From: Hysterangium stoloniferum
Lineage: Eukaryota > Basidiomycota > Agaricomycetes > Hysterangiales > Hysterangiaceae
DNA length: 64,000 nt
Reading direction: 5' to 3'
Assembly: GCA_015178975.1 (NCBI GenBank)
Contig: WHVD01000059.1
Coordinates: forward strand, 434,001-498,000
Part shown: positions 33,099-43,798 of the stretch, piece by piece
How the letters are laid out: the number at the start of each line of letters is the position of its first letter
How positions within the stretch are numbered: the first letter of the stretch is position 1
Made by a program: the position numbers and the translations under genes
The notes under the pieces: generated by a model
Seen by the model: only the letters and a program-made list of their open reading frames with translations
Told to the model about the DNA's origin: nothing
The model's database searches: none

Positions 33099-34100
33099 AA
33101 TACACTGAATAGGAAATGGATTATAGTACAGATTTTCTGACTGCCTTCCCTCACTCCTTTTGTTGCTGGGCCTGCCCTTGAATGTTAGCTTATGACTATT
33201 TTATGACTTGAGAATGACATCATGTATGAAATAACAAATGATGTAAATCTGAGACAAGTTGAAGTTGAAGTTGAAAAATGTTGAGAATGTTGAAAAATAG
33301 TCCAGTTGAAGAGTCAAAAGGTTGTCAGAAGTTTTGTCAGAAATGGTCTTGTAACAGTTGTGACAATATGTACATATACCCATGCTTGAATGTGGTCCAG
33401 AGGCCGGAGGTTAAGCTGAGAGGTTTCAGGTTCAGATATCAGAGGCCGAAGTGGTCCCAGTGGGTAGAAAGGGGGGGTTGGGTAATAGTCAAAGTGTGCA
33501 GGAGAGAAGTACAAGTTACAAGTTGTGAAACCTAAGGGGGATCCAATAAGATGGGAGGGAACAAGAAGATTTAACACAATTGGCTGATAAACTTAGTTGA
33601 TTAAGTTGGATATGGTCAGTGGATAGCCTAGACTCAGCTTTAGAGCAGTGCATATGTGTGTGATTATTTCTCATAGAAGTTTATGTGGCTTCACTACTGA
33701 GTACCTAAGGGTTGGTTGCTCAGTGGTAGAGCATCCAGTCTAGATTATAGATGGTTCCAGGTTCCATCAATAATAGGAATAATGGTGGGTCTTCCTGGTG
33801 GTCCTAGAGCACATAGTTCCAGGTCTAGATAGCTACTAGAGCAACAGCCAGCTGAGATAGCTAGTACAACCTCCCCTCCGCAATTCCCAATACCGCAAGG
33901 TTTATAGCCGCGCCTGGCTTATTATTTAAACTAGCTAGGGGTATAGACACATTCCCCAATTTCCTGATGAAAAGGATGCAATTCAATTGGTGTTGATTAA
34001 CAACTTAAAAGTTCCATAACTAAATTTTCACTCGCACACCACTGAGATTCACCACATTAACGTGTATTGGATTGTCAAGAGGGATAGAACGAGAAAGAGA
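33099..34100. other. Transition from repeats to CpG-rich host DNA
   Basis: Includes gaagtt triplet repeats near 33258, sequence shared with 27130-27400 (33590-33720), the tRNA-like piece at 33711-33765, and CpG-rich unique DNA from about 33880. No gene recognised. Confidence 0.4.
33711..33765 (+). repeat. tRNA-like fragment (possible SINE head), copy 2
   Basis: ggttgctcagtggtagagc looks like a D-arm with box A; ggttccaggttcc looks like a box B. Partner of 28541-28600. The context differs, so it is probably a dispersed SINE-like piece and not a working tRNA gene. Confidence 0.4.
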
Positions 34101-34408
34101 ATGTCGTAAACGATACAAATATACAACTAGTACGATAGCAGATGATAGGACGGGGACAAAACGAGATCAAGATAAAGGAAGTAGCAGACAGACCAGTCGA
34201 GAGACGAGATAGGATATAGGGGAAGCCGGAGTGCTAGGATAAGGAGGCATTAGGAGAATTATCATAACGAGACCAAAGAGTTTTTTTCTTCTTTTTTTCA
34301 ACAATGAATTAAGAGCTGCAGATTTCCCGATAGAAGAGTGGCATGTCCAAGACCAGCGGGAGTGATGGAGAGGTGACGTTACAACTTGCCACACAGAAGA
34401 ACAATTCA

Positions 34409-36201
34409 CTATCGCTCCCTCTCCCTCTCCCTTTCCCTAGCATCCCTTTCCCTTTCCCTATCCCTCTCTATGTCCCTATCTCTTTCCCTCTCACGGTCAC
34501 GGTCACGTTCTCTCTCCCTAGACTTCTCTCTCGAAATCTCCATCTCTCTTTCCCTGTCTCGTTCTTCACTGGGTGGTGAAGGGCGGTAGGGGTAGGATGA
34601 GCCAGGGTATGCAGACCCCTGATGGGGAGAATACGACCCTTGAGATGGTAAGATAGGACTCAAATGCAATGATTTCGAAGCGTTTGTACTGGGGCTGCTG
34701 GGGTTAGACGAATGTACCTGAGCAGGACCCGGGGCTGGTGAATGGTTGAGGAGTGCGTTTAGGGAGTGGGGAGATGTCGTTCCTGGTCCTGGGGCTGGTG
34801 CTGGTGCGGACGCAGATTGTGGGGCAGATGGTGATGTTGGGGGTGCGGGAGCAGAAACGGGGACGGACGAGGATGAGGGTGGTTGGAGGGCCATAAGTGA
34901 CGCATGAGTGTTCAGAGGTCTAGGAGGGACGTTTACCACTCCGGTGCCCGCTCCTTCCACGCCAGGTCCGGCAAGTTTACCGCCTGCAGTTCCTTGGCCA
35001 TCCCTTCCGCCCCCCCACCGCTTTGCCCACCCCCTCCGCCTTGCCCACCAACCTTCCTCGGCTTACTCCGTAACTCTGCAGGATCATGTGGTCGGTCTTT
35101 CTGATGCGTCCTCTCGTAAAGCCCACACTTATTACAAAGCACCTTCCCTGGGTGCATCGATGATCTCCTCCACGCTGCACTATCAGGTGTGTGGCAGTTG
35201 AAGCAACGGCGGCGGATATAGGAGCCTAGCTTTGTGGTAGCATCGTCTGTGTACAAAATCGGCTTAGATTGCTGAGGGTTTTGAAGCTGTTGTTGGGAGT
35301 GCGTAGGCGAGTGTCCCTGGGAAGAGTGCGAGAGGTGCGGAGAGTGCAAATGTGGAGAGGATGGGTGCGGCGAATGCCTCAGGGGAGAGTGAGTTAGGGG
35401 CGAATGATGCGAATGTGAGTGCGAGTGTGTGTGGAGGAGTGAGGAGACTGTTAGTTTGGAGGTGGAAGACGCGAGCGCACTGGCAGGACTGTTATGCCCA
35501 TGTCCACCGTCGTGCGGGTGGACAGGTAGATCCAACGGTGGAAGCTTCGTATGTCCACCACGGGCGTATTCCCTGTCCCTATCCCTTTCCCTCTCGTACG
35601 CCGAGCTCGGATGCGCACTCGCGGGATGATAAGGGCCTAACACGCCGCCCGAGCCAGAATGGCCATGGCTATGTTCTCTGTGATGCGGTGGGGCGCTATT
35701 CGGACTTTTGCTTGATGGATATGGCATCGTTGGGGGGATGGGGAGTGAGAGGTGGACAGGCGAACCACGGGCGTTGGGATTGGGGTTGGTTGAGAGCGGA
35801 GGGAGGGTGTATCTGTAGGAGAGGAAATGTGTGCGTTAGTCCTGCATAGCAATTGGAGAAAATCCTGAGATACGTACCCGTGTTGGGATTGGGTGCTCTC
35901 GCGGTATGGTTGGTGCTGAGGTGCATGTGGGGTCTGCGTGTTGTTAGAGACATGAAGGATGACATAGGGATGCTGGATGCTCTCTCACCTGACGATACCA
36001 TTGCTCGCTATGCTGCTGCTGTTGCTGCTGGGCAATATGCTGCTGCTGGTGATGATAATCGGATCTCCTATCCACATCCATCTCGTTCGCTTCTCCTCCA
36101 TCCTCAGAATACGAATCCTCGCTCGCTGCCGCTGAATGATGGCGGGGGGGCTCTCGGATGACGGTCCACCCATTTACGTTCTGCTCTGTGGCTGGATACA
36201 T
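34409..36201 (-). CDS. GATA-type zinc-finger transcription regulator
   Basis: Host gene on the minus strand. Exon 1 36201-35989 (MYPATEQNVNGW..., Gln-rich), exon 2 35933-35878, exon 3 from 35812; donors GTGAGA and GTACGT, acceptors CGCAG and TACAG, phases kept. Exon 3 has long His/Ser/Pro-rich tracts, then one GATA finger (about 35100-35215): C-F-N-C, 19 residues with AWRRS, C-N-K-C-GLYERTH. After the finger the frame ends near 34933, while an overlapping frame runs on to 34409 through Pro/Ser-rich and then Arg/Glu/Asp-rich repeats. The join is either a 65-nt intron (GTGGGC..CTGCAG) or an indel in the G7 run near 35015. It binds GATA-like DNA by family. I cannot assign a pathway. Confidence 0.85.
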
Positions 36202-36230
36202 TGTTGAGCGGTGTGGCGGATGCGGGTGAG

Positions 36231-36298
36231 CTACAACGTGCATGGAGGAAAGGAATGGGGGTGAGGGGAAAAAAAGCAAAACTTTCAAAGGATCTCAC
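36231..36298 (-). other. Probable 5' UTR intron of the GATA gene
   Basis: GTGAGATCC donor after CTCTCAG and a TTGTAG acceptor 29 bp before the ATG at 36201. Removing it discards an upstream in-frame ATG, which favours the 36201 start. Confidence 0.5.
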
Positions 36299-36420
36299 CT
36301 GAGAGGTACAGCTTAAGAGGAGTAGCGAACAAGAAAGCCCACGGACGAGAAAATCGAAATCCAGAATCTCCCAAAAAAAAAAACGTCCGCGCCTCTTACG
36401 CTCGTCAATCAAGTCAATCA

Positions 36421-38699
36421 ACGCAACATGTAACTCCCGCTTAATGGCTTGATCGCATCAATTAAAAGGGATCAGTCTTAATCCGGCAATATGTGCGAAA
36501 TAAATAAAAGAAATAATTGCAGCCGAACGCAAAGCGAAGTCCCTGAAGTGATAGACGCCGTGAGCTGAGATTGAATCGTACTTCGGCTCGTCTCGGCTGG
36601 GCTTGATAATTTCATCACCTGTGTCACGTAAGCCAAACTCTACTTTACTTCTCTTCCCGTGCCATCAAATTTCACGGAATCAAATCAAATTACTTGCATC
36701 ATCACCGGAGTGCGGTCATCGGGGGAGAAGGGATCAGACAGGATCAGACGCCATTTTTGGTAATCCTGGCTATCCAGTGCGTTAATATTCATCGGAACGC
36801 TTCAAATGCCATTTGACGATATGGCAAATGGCGCCAAGTCTGCATTTGGGCAAAACGCCAATCGCAGTATGATTCCAGAGCTAACAGGATATATGCCGTA
36901 ATAGCCAATGAGTGTATTGTTTCAAAGCAGGGATATCCGAGTTTGATGAGAATCGGATGTTTATAAGTAGACTGGTGGTAAACGTGTTTGAAAATGTCGT
37001 GGAGGTGAACCTGGCTCAGCGTTGAACCGCATCTGATTTTATGCCGGACCGTGAGCACTAACGTTCGCATTGTGCTGAGATAGACACCGAGAGAGAGATG
37101 AGATGATGTCTTGACTGCGATGTCGATCGTGTCCGCCGCCAATGGATAAGGTTTTTAGCCAATTCAGCCAGGACCCCGGCTGCTCAAATAATTATATCGT
37201 GGTAGCGTCCTAAGTAATTGCTGCACCGCGCATGCTCAGACAAATTACAGCTACAGATGATGATCCATTTTCGCATGCAAACCCACAATGAGTTTTTGAA
37301 AATCAATTCAATGGCATTACAATCCGCACGAGGGAAAGGTTTTTCCACTTTCCTACACAATTAATTGGATAGTAGTGATTTGATCATTATTTCCATTACA
37401 CAGGCCGTTGAGGCGCTGAACAGAAACACTCCAACGGCTGCGCTTGTATTGCCTGAGGCTGTTCTCATCTAATTCATCTGGGGCCGCTGTGCGAACCTTA
37501 ATGGTCGTATATCTGCTGCCAGCTCTTAGCGGCGTAGATACGTGCATAAGACCGAAGCAATCATTGGAGCAGTGGGGTCTTTCCTGTACGGCCTCTTTAT
37601 CACTCGTTACCTTGACGGCTACCCAGCTTTGATCGACAATGATTAAGTACCTATGATTGATTGTTGTGACTATTGAGAGCAGGAACAGGGGAGAATCAGG
37701 CTGCTGGCTGGTTGACTTTACGGGCAATGCCAAGACTAAGAAGACGATCCCATTTACAACCAACGCTACCACCAGGGATAATACATAAATCACTTAGTGG
37801 ATACAGTCCCCACATTGAAACTCGCATCAACCTCTGCCGAGGAATCAATGAACGAATCCCAGTTTCTCGTGCGCGCGTATCATCCGAGTATGCCTGATGC
37901 AAGCAATATAAGCTGTCAATAGCCAATACACACAGCTCATTCATGGCACCTCCGCCAGTACTTAGCCTACATTCCTGCGCGTATGACACCTCCGCCATCT
38001 ATTGTAGCTGTCCCTTACAACCATGACGTAGACGTCTTTGCTAAATACTCACACCTAACTCTTAGTGAGTCACGCTCGGCATGTCTGCTTGTCCTGTCAC
38101 GGTTCGTAGATACCTGTCGGCTGAGGCTATCCTGTCGGCATACTGTGTATTCAATGATCAGAGAGTTGACAATGATGGGTACCGGCTTTATCCAGATATG
38201 CATATGGAGTGCAGTCCAGTGCAGCTGGAAATAGTTAGAATATGATATAGGAGTGCAAATGTGAAGGAGATGATTTGAACGTTACGGCACGGCAACGGAC
38301 GCTTGCTAATGATCGGTGATAGACTTTCGAGTAGTCGACATGAGGCTATGTGGCGCTCAAGTGATCACCTCTACACCGTGCAGCCGTGCCTGGCGAATAG
38401 AATTGGTGCCGCTTTTCTGCCTGTTTGTTTGTTCACAACCTTTAGCAAAATTACATTACATGATGAAGTGAGTTCTGCATAGAATATCATGATGATACAG
38501 AAAAGTTCGCCTTGGATGTGAGCTTCGGAGCTTCGGACAGCCAACTCCCACTCCAGGCACTTTTCCTTATGAATCTACCTCGTGTCCGTAGCCTAATTAT
38601 TAATTGATCTCCGAGCGCATCAAATCCATCAAATCAAAACCCTCTCCAATAAGGCAATATTAATACTTCACTCCGCATACCGCATACCCCTCTCGTCTC
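36421..38699. other. CpG-rich intergenic DNA
   Basis: Small open frames exist (a 100-codon one from ATG 37998 on the minus strand, a 146-codon one at 37353-37793), but none shows a family motif, clear introns or repeat homology. Presumed non-coding or unrecognised. Confidence 0.35.
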
Positions 38700-38753
38700 C
38701 GCCTTCCTTCATGCCCTTTTTGTTTCTTAATGTACCCCCTCGTTTCTTATGGT

Positions 38754-38762
38754 ATAAATAGA
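38754..38762 (+). promoter_or_regulatory. Possible TATA box
   Basis: TATAAATAG after a CT-rich stretch (38690-38750) looks like a fungal core promoter, but the only frame that follows is 63 codons (38971). Weak. Confidence 0.3.
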
Positions 38763-41490
38763 TCTCCTGTGTGATGAGGGGAGACCTGTCTGGTTGATCA
38801 GATAACCTTGTGTCGATCAAAGACCGTGAGACTATTATTAGTGTGGTAATTGCTTCCGATGGTTACTCGTAAAACACTATCACGTAAAGCAGGTACATAG
38901 GACAAACACTCTAGCCCTGAGTTTCTTTGATGCGTGGGTTTACACCTACACAATCCCACCAGAAATATCGATGGGTCATAAAAATAAAGTAAAGTTTATT
39001 GCCTCCGAGAGGAAATATCAAGAGATTCATCACATAACTAGAATTAAAATCGCACTAAGCTGTCGTTTGATTATCTTTCTTTCTCTAAGGTCAAAAGTCG
39101 ACTATACTATCGGAGTCAAGTCCGGTTATCGAGGACACGGTTGTGCCAGTGTCTTTCTCTAAGTTCACTAGCTAGGGGGAAACCTGTATTGATGTGTCAC
39201 ACATTAGACATCGAATGAGAATAACAAAGCCGGCAAATGTAATAAAATTACAGTGTGGAGAAACGGCAACGCGACAATCACGCCTCTACATAGCATCAGT
39301 GCCTGTTGAAGCACTGGGGAACGCGTGGATATCTTTAAGCGGGAGCGGCAAAAAGTCAACTCTCATGACGATGTGTTATGAACCTTGCCTACGGCCGAGT
39401 ACGAAAGTGATCCTAAGGTACCAGTAGCAGCAATCTCCCAAAAGAGTCGTATACATTCTGACTATAATAGCATTGTTCATTAGAGTGGATTGTGCTCGTA
39501 TGATGGTTGAAGAATGTCATTTATTTTATTGATATTTCTTAACCACATTTAACCTACACCAGGAATATCTTATTTATCACCCAGGATTCCAGAGCGTTCT
39601 TCAAGTAATATGTATTAGGAAAATGAATGATGTTCTCGTACGATTTTTAAAAACGTCATATACTTCGCTATTATTCCTTAGCCGCCATACAATCTGCTTT
39701 GGGAAGGACATGTGAGTAGTAGCTTTTAGCTCCGTAGAGGAGGCATTTGTAGCACGGTGATACCGCCCGTTCAGCTAATGTGATTGACAGATATATATTA
39801 ATAATTCAATGTCTCTGAAGCTTGACTCCTGAAGGCTTTCTAGATGGAGGTTCGGAAGAAACACCTCCTGTGGCCACCGATAGCCGAGGTTTTATCACAT
39901 CCTAGGCGAGTGCTTAAAACATATCAAATGAGGGTAAAGTCACCCAATATGGCAGTTGGATGATCTGGATGATTATCACTTACTCCGGGCCTGGGAAAGT
40001 TATGAATAGGATGTTTAATATTATGGACCTATTTGTGGTTATGTGAGCATTCTTCGGCGTTATTTGGATTTGGGTCTGCTGCCCCCCCCCCTGGAGAATG
40101 CCGGTTTGGGAGACTAGGCTAAATTTGGTCGGCTTGCGAGACTAGTATATAAAAAACTAATATAAGACCACCGACGGCTCATTCGACGGCAACCCTACCC
40201 GAATCAGAGCCAGCCGTCGTCCTTGGTCCCTCAAGGTTCGCTGCCGGCATATAGGGATATGATGTGACACGCCAATGCTATTTGAAATTGTTGATGAAGT
40301 AGAGTAATGGAATATAATATTTTTCCAGGGAGGCCAGCGAAAGCATTCATTGCATGATTATTACAAACAGATATGTGCTGGACCTGAGCCAAAGGTACCT
40401 CAGGGATACCACATCAAAGACTTATATGAATGAGGGATGTGATTATTTGATAAATTCTGCAGGTCTGCCTAGTTGTGATTCTCATGCTGAGAATTTGTTG
40501 TGCAGATAAACCCGGCCCACATCCTCCTCTTCAATTTGAGAAAACACAAGACCAAAATACTAGACGACTACCGCTTCACCGTGTCGCTGATGAACAATCT
40601 TGTTTGCCAGCTTAGGCTTTTTATTCGACTGTACCTATCACAGTTTTCTGTTCTCTGAGCAGTGGCAATGATATAACATTGACGATCGAACATATGTCAA
40701 GATATGCGCGAATGAACTCGGACGAGGGAGGAATGATGGGCATAAGCAAATGGCGAATAGGCGTGATCATCCCCGTAATCCCGACGAATGTGACTAGTCT
40801 AGTAGTGAGCAAATATCATCGATCGGCACGAGAACCGAATTGAACAGGCATAATCGGTAGTCTTAGATCCACGCCAGGGAAATTCATACTCGTGTGCGAG
40901 CTTGTAATAAAGATCGGGTGATGTGAGGATTAAGAACTTGAATATTTAGTCTGAATCTTAGTCGTGGACGGTTATTCCACTATTGTTTTTAAATAAGATC
41001 TCGTTCATACTTGGCGGGACCATAGTGGTCGCTTGTGAGGGGAGTACAAATGGCTATCATCCTATAATGTTATCAATTTTCGCACCGGTTTATGGATCGC
41101 ATAATATGGGAGATGATAGGCATAATCAAGTACTAGCGTGAAAGCCTTTGTGGCAATAATTTACACTGGAGTTATGTGTAGACATGTTTTCAGCCCGAGT
41201 GACGGCTTTCAGAGCAGCACGATCTGACCCTTCATGCCTAGTTGAGATTATCTTAGTTTCTCGTAATTGCGGTTAGGCACAGAGTCCAGATTGAATCACT
41301 CATTGGTTAAGCGCTTGGAAATCAACATGTGACTGAATACTATCGTGATGCTACTCTCAACAACACGAGCCCTTAGTTACATAAGCATACCCGTTTTTCC
41401 CACTGTATGTACAGTGAACCGGGGGCTTGGGGGGTCAAGCCCCACATAACCCACAACTTTTCTCTACGTTGACAATTCTAAGTATTTATC
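38763..41490. other. CpG-rich sequence with no recognised gene
   Basis: Many stops on both strands. Notable only for a C-run at 40081-40091 and a G-rich hairpin near 41418-41442 (GGGGCTTG..CAAGCCCC). Confidence 0.35.
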
Positions 41491-41491
41491 A

Positions 41492-42206
41492 GGGCATGTA
41501 CTTTGCATTACATAAGGCGTGCGCTAAATTTGCGGGGAAATATTGCTGAAAGTTGCGATCCTTGTAGCTTTCTCAATAATTGACCAATTGTCTTGTAACT
41601 TCATATACATATTCTACTACTAATATATAGTATATTATGATGTTATAACTCCAAAATTTACAGCATTTTTCCCAAAATTGCAGTCCATTTGAGCTTGCAA
41701 ACCAATTCATGAGCCAACAGATGTGTCACTCCCAATGAGCTTGTAATATGTTGTTTTACATGTATCAAGGTAGTAAAAAATGACATTGCCTGGCTTTTGT
41801 GGTCAGAGCTAATGTGAGTGAGGTTGCTGAGTAAATGCATACAACTACCCTCATACAGGTTTGCAGCTGGTATTTAGACAGCAAAAGCCAGGTGCTGTCA
41901 CTTTTTACTACCTAGATACATGTAAAACAACATCTTACAAGCTCATTGGGAGTGACACATCTGTTGGCTCATGAATTGGTTTGCAAGCTCAAATGGACTG
42001 CAATTTTGGGAAACATGCTGTAGGTCAAATTTTGAAATTATAACATCAAAATATACTAGATATAGTAGTAAAATATGTATATGAAGTAATATGTATATGA
42101 AGTTACAAGACAATTGGTCAAGTATTGAGAAAGCTACAAGGTTCACAACTTTCAGCAATATTTCCCCACAAATCTAGCACTCACCTTACATAATGCAAAG
42201 CACTGT
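41492..42206. mobile_element. Foldback inverted-repeat element
   Basis: Two arms of about 300 bp (41500-41800 and 41880-42200) are inverted copies separated by about 80 bp. Outer ends read CTTTGCATTA on the left and its complement TAATGCAAAG on the right. No coding capacity. The arms differ mainly where the left has CG and the right has TG or CA. Confidence 0.8.
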
Positions 42207-42744
42207 AATTATTTATATATACTTTTTGAATTCATTGAATCTGAAAGGCATACATTAGTCAGTCACTCTTTGCAACTGGGCCTGAATACTTACTTATGTG
42301 CAATAATAATGTGCTCAAACACTACATGAGCAGTCATATGTTAGAATATAGGGCTGTGCGAGCATGCATAAGGTGCCACACCAGCAATTTGCCACCCTAT
42401 TGTTCTTTGAGTTTGGCTAAACCCTTTGTTGCCATATGTCTATTGTTCTCAAGGTGTATATAACTAGTATAGATTTCTTGTACTTATACTATCCGTTTGC
42501 CTCCTATGAGACACAGAGGGTCAAATGGAAATTATATTCATTATTGCTTGAGATTCACAAGCTTTAAGATCTTATTTCAACATCATACATATCTGTCTTG
42601 GAATAAGATTTTCACTCTTCTCTGATTTGTTCCTCTTGAAGCATCAACATAAAACTATACATGTGAGAAGACAGGAGTGTGCAGATGCCAATCCCACTAT
42701 CTCAAAGATTGACCTCTGACTTATGGATATTCATGTTACCCAAG
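42207..42744. other. Unassigned CpG-poor sequence left of E5
   Basis: No coding or repeat family recognised; it ends in CCAAC, the E5 target duplication. Confidence 0.3.
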
Positions 42745-42749
42745 CCAAC

Positions 42750-43767
42750 TGTTAGGACTGGAAAATGGGAACCAGAACACAACCTATAAGTATCTGACTC
42801 TCTATATCACATGATCTCACTGCCAGACTCTGCCTGGATAACCCAGACTCTGCCTGGATAACCCAGACTCTGCCTGGATAACCCAGACTCTGCCTGGATA
42901 ACCCAGACTCTGCCTGGATAACCCAGACTCTGCCTGGATAACCCAGACTCTGCCTGGATAACCCAGACTCTGCCTGGATAACCCAGACTCTGCCTGGATA
43001 ACCCAGACTCTGCCTGGATAACCCAGACTCTGCCTGGATAACCCAGACTCTGCCTGGATAACCCAGACTCTGCCTGGATAACCCAGACTCTGCCTGGATA
43101 ACCCAGACTCTGCCTGGATAACCCAGACTCTGCCTGGATAACCCAGACTCTGCCTGGATAACCCAGACTCTGCCTGGATAACCCAGACTCTGCCTGGATA
43201 ACCCAGACTCTGCCTGGATAACCCAGACTCTGCCTGGATAACCCAGACTCTGCCTGGATAACCCAGACTCTGCCTGGATAACCCAGACTCTGCCTGGATA
43301 ACCCAGACTCTGCCTGGATAACCCAGACTCCATTCTATAGGTGCTGACTTTCAGTATTGTACAAACTATGCACTGGACCCTGCCCAGATATTCCAGACCC
43401 TCTTGTTCTCAATCCATCTTTGCCTGTTTGACATCTGGTTCAGTTTACCACCATGTTTCCCTATCTGTTTGACATCTGGTTTATTGTGTTATTGTACTCT
43501 GGATATGACTTTTTGTATGTCTAAGTTAGTAGTACAATAATCTACTAGTCTATATAGTCCAGTAGTTATCTGTTCTGATCAGAAAATTGACTTAGTTTCT
43601 ACTTGTCTTTTGCTCCCTGCATATTCTCAGAACCTGCAGGTTTCCCATCCACTCCTGTTCAAAATTGGACAATGCAATCTGCAAAGGTGCAGCACATACA
43701 AGTTGTGTCCTTCCTGGAACTTCTGCAGGTTTCCCCAGAGACCCACCTGTGAGCCCCATGCTTAACA
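42750..43767 (+). repeat. 5' LTR of E5 (LTR-5) with 25-unit minisatellite
   Basis: TGTTAGGACTGG..GCTTAACA, 1018 bp against 535 bp for the 3' LTR; the excess is the tandem repeat. TATATAG at about 43550 precedes TCTGATCAGAAAAT (43574-43587), the complement of the primer site. The second half of the stem-loop motif (from GCTG on) is lost near 43690-43705. Confidence 0.93.
42823..43330 (+). repeat. 20-bp minisatellite, about 25 identical units
   Basis: CAGACTCTGCCTGGATAACC repeated without visible variation. The 3' LTR of the same element has one unit (about 50397-50416). Confidence 0.97.
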
Positions 43768-43769
43768 GT

Positions 43770-43784
43770 ATTTTCTGATCAGAT
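43770..43784 (+). other. E5 self-complementary primer-binding site
   Basis: ATTTTCTGATCAGAT, two bases (GT) after the LTR. It is complementary over 15 of 15 bases to 50675-50689 in the 3' LTR and 14 of 15 to the 5' LTR. Confidence 0.7.
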
Positions 43785-43798
43785 CTTGCAGATTGCCA

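Noticed and set aside
34343-34589. Ser/Leu/Pro-rich open frames on the plus strand
   Set aside because: Antisense of the Arg/Glu/Asp repeat of the GATA gene.
35352-35849. 165-codon plus-strand frame
   Set aside because: Overlaps the spliced GATA gene in antisense; no family motif.
37353-37998. Two overlapping minus-strand frames as a secreted or membrane protein gene
   Set aside because: The hydrophobic start of one begins at GTG, the other overlaps it in a different frame, and no splice model joins them.
40081-40091. C-run and G-rich hairpin near 41420 as regulatory or origin elements
   Set aside because: Simple sequence; no further support.
42823-43330. CRISPR-like array
   Set aside because: Units are directly adjacent without spacers, and the setting is eukaryotic LTR sequence.
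42752-43333. 193-codon repetitive open frame on the minus strand
   Set aside because: It is the 20-bp minisatellite of the E5 LTR read in one frame; all frames of the unit lack stops.
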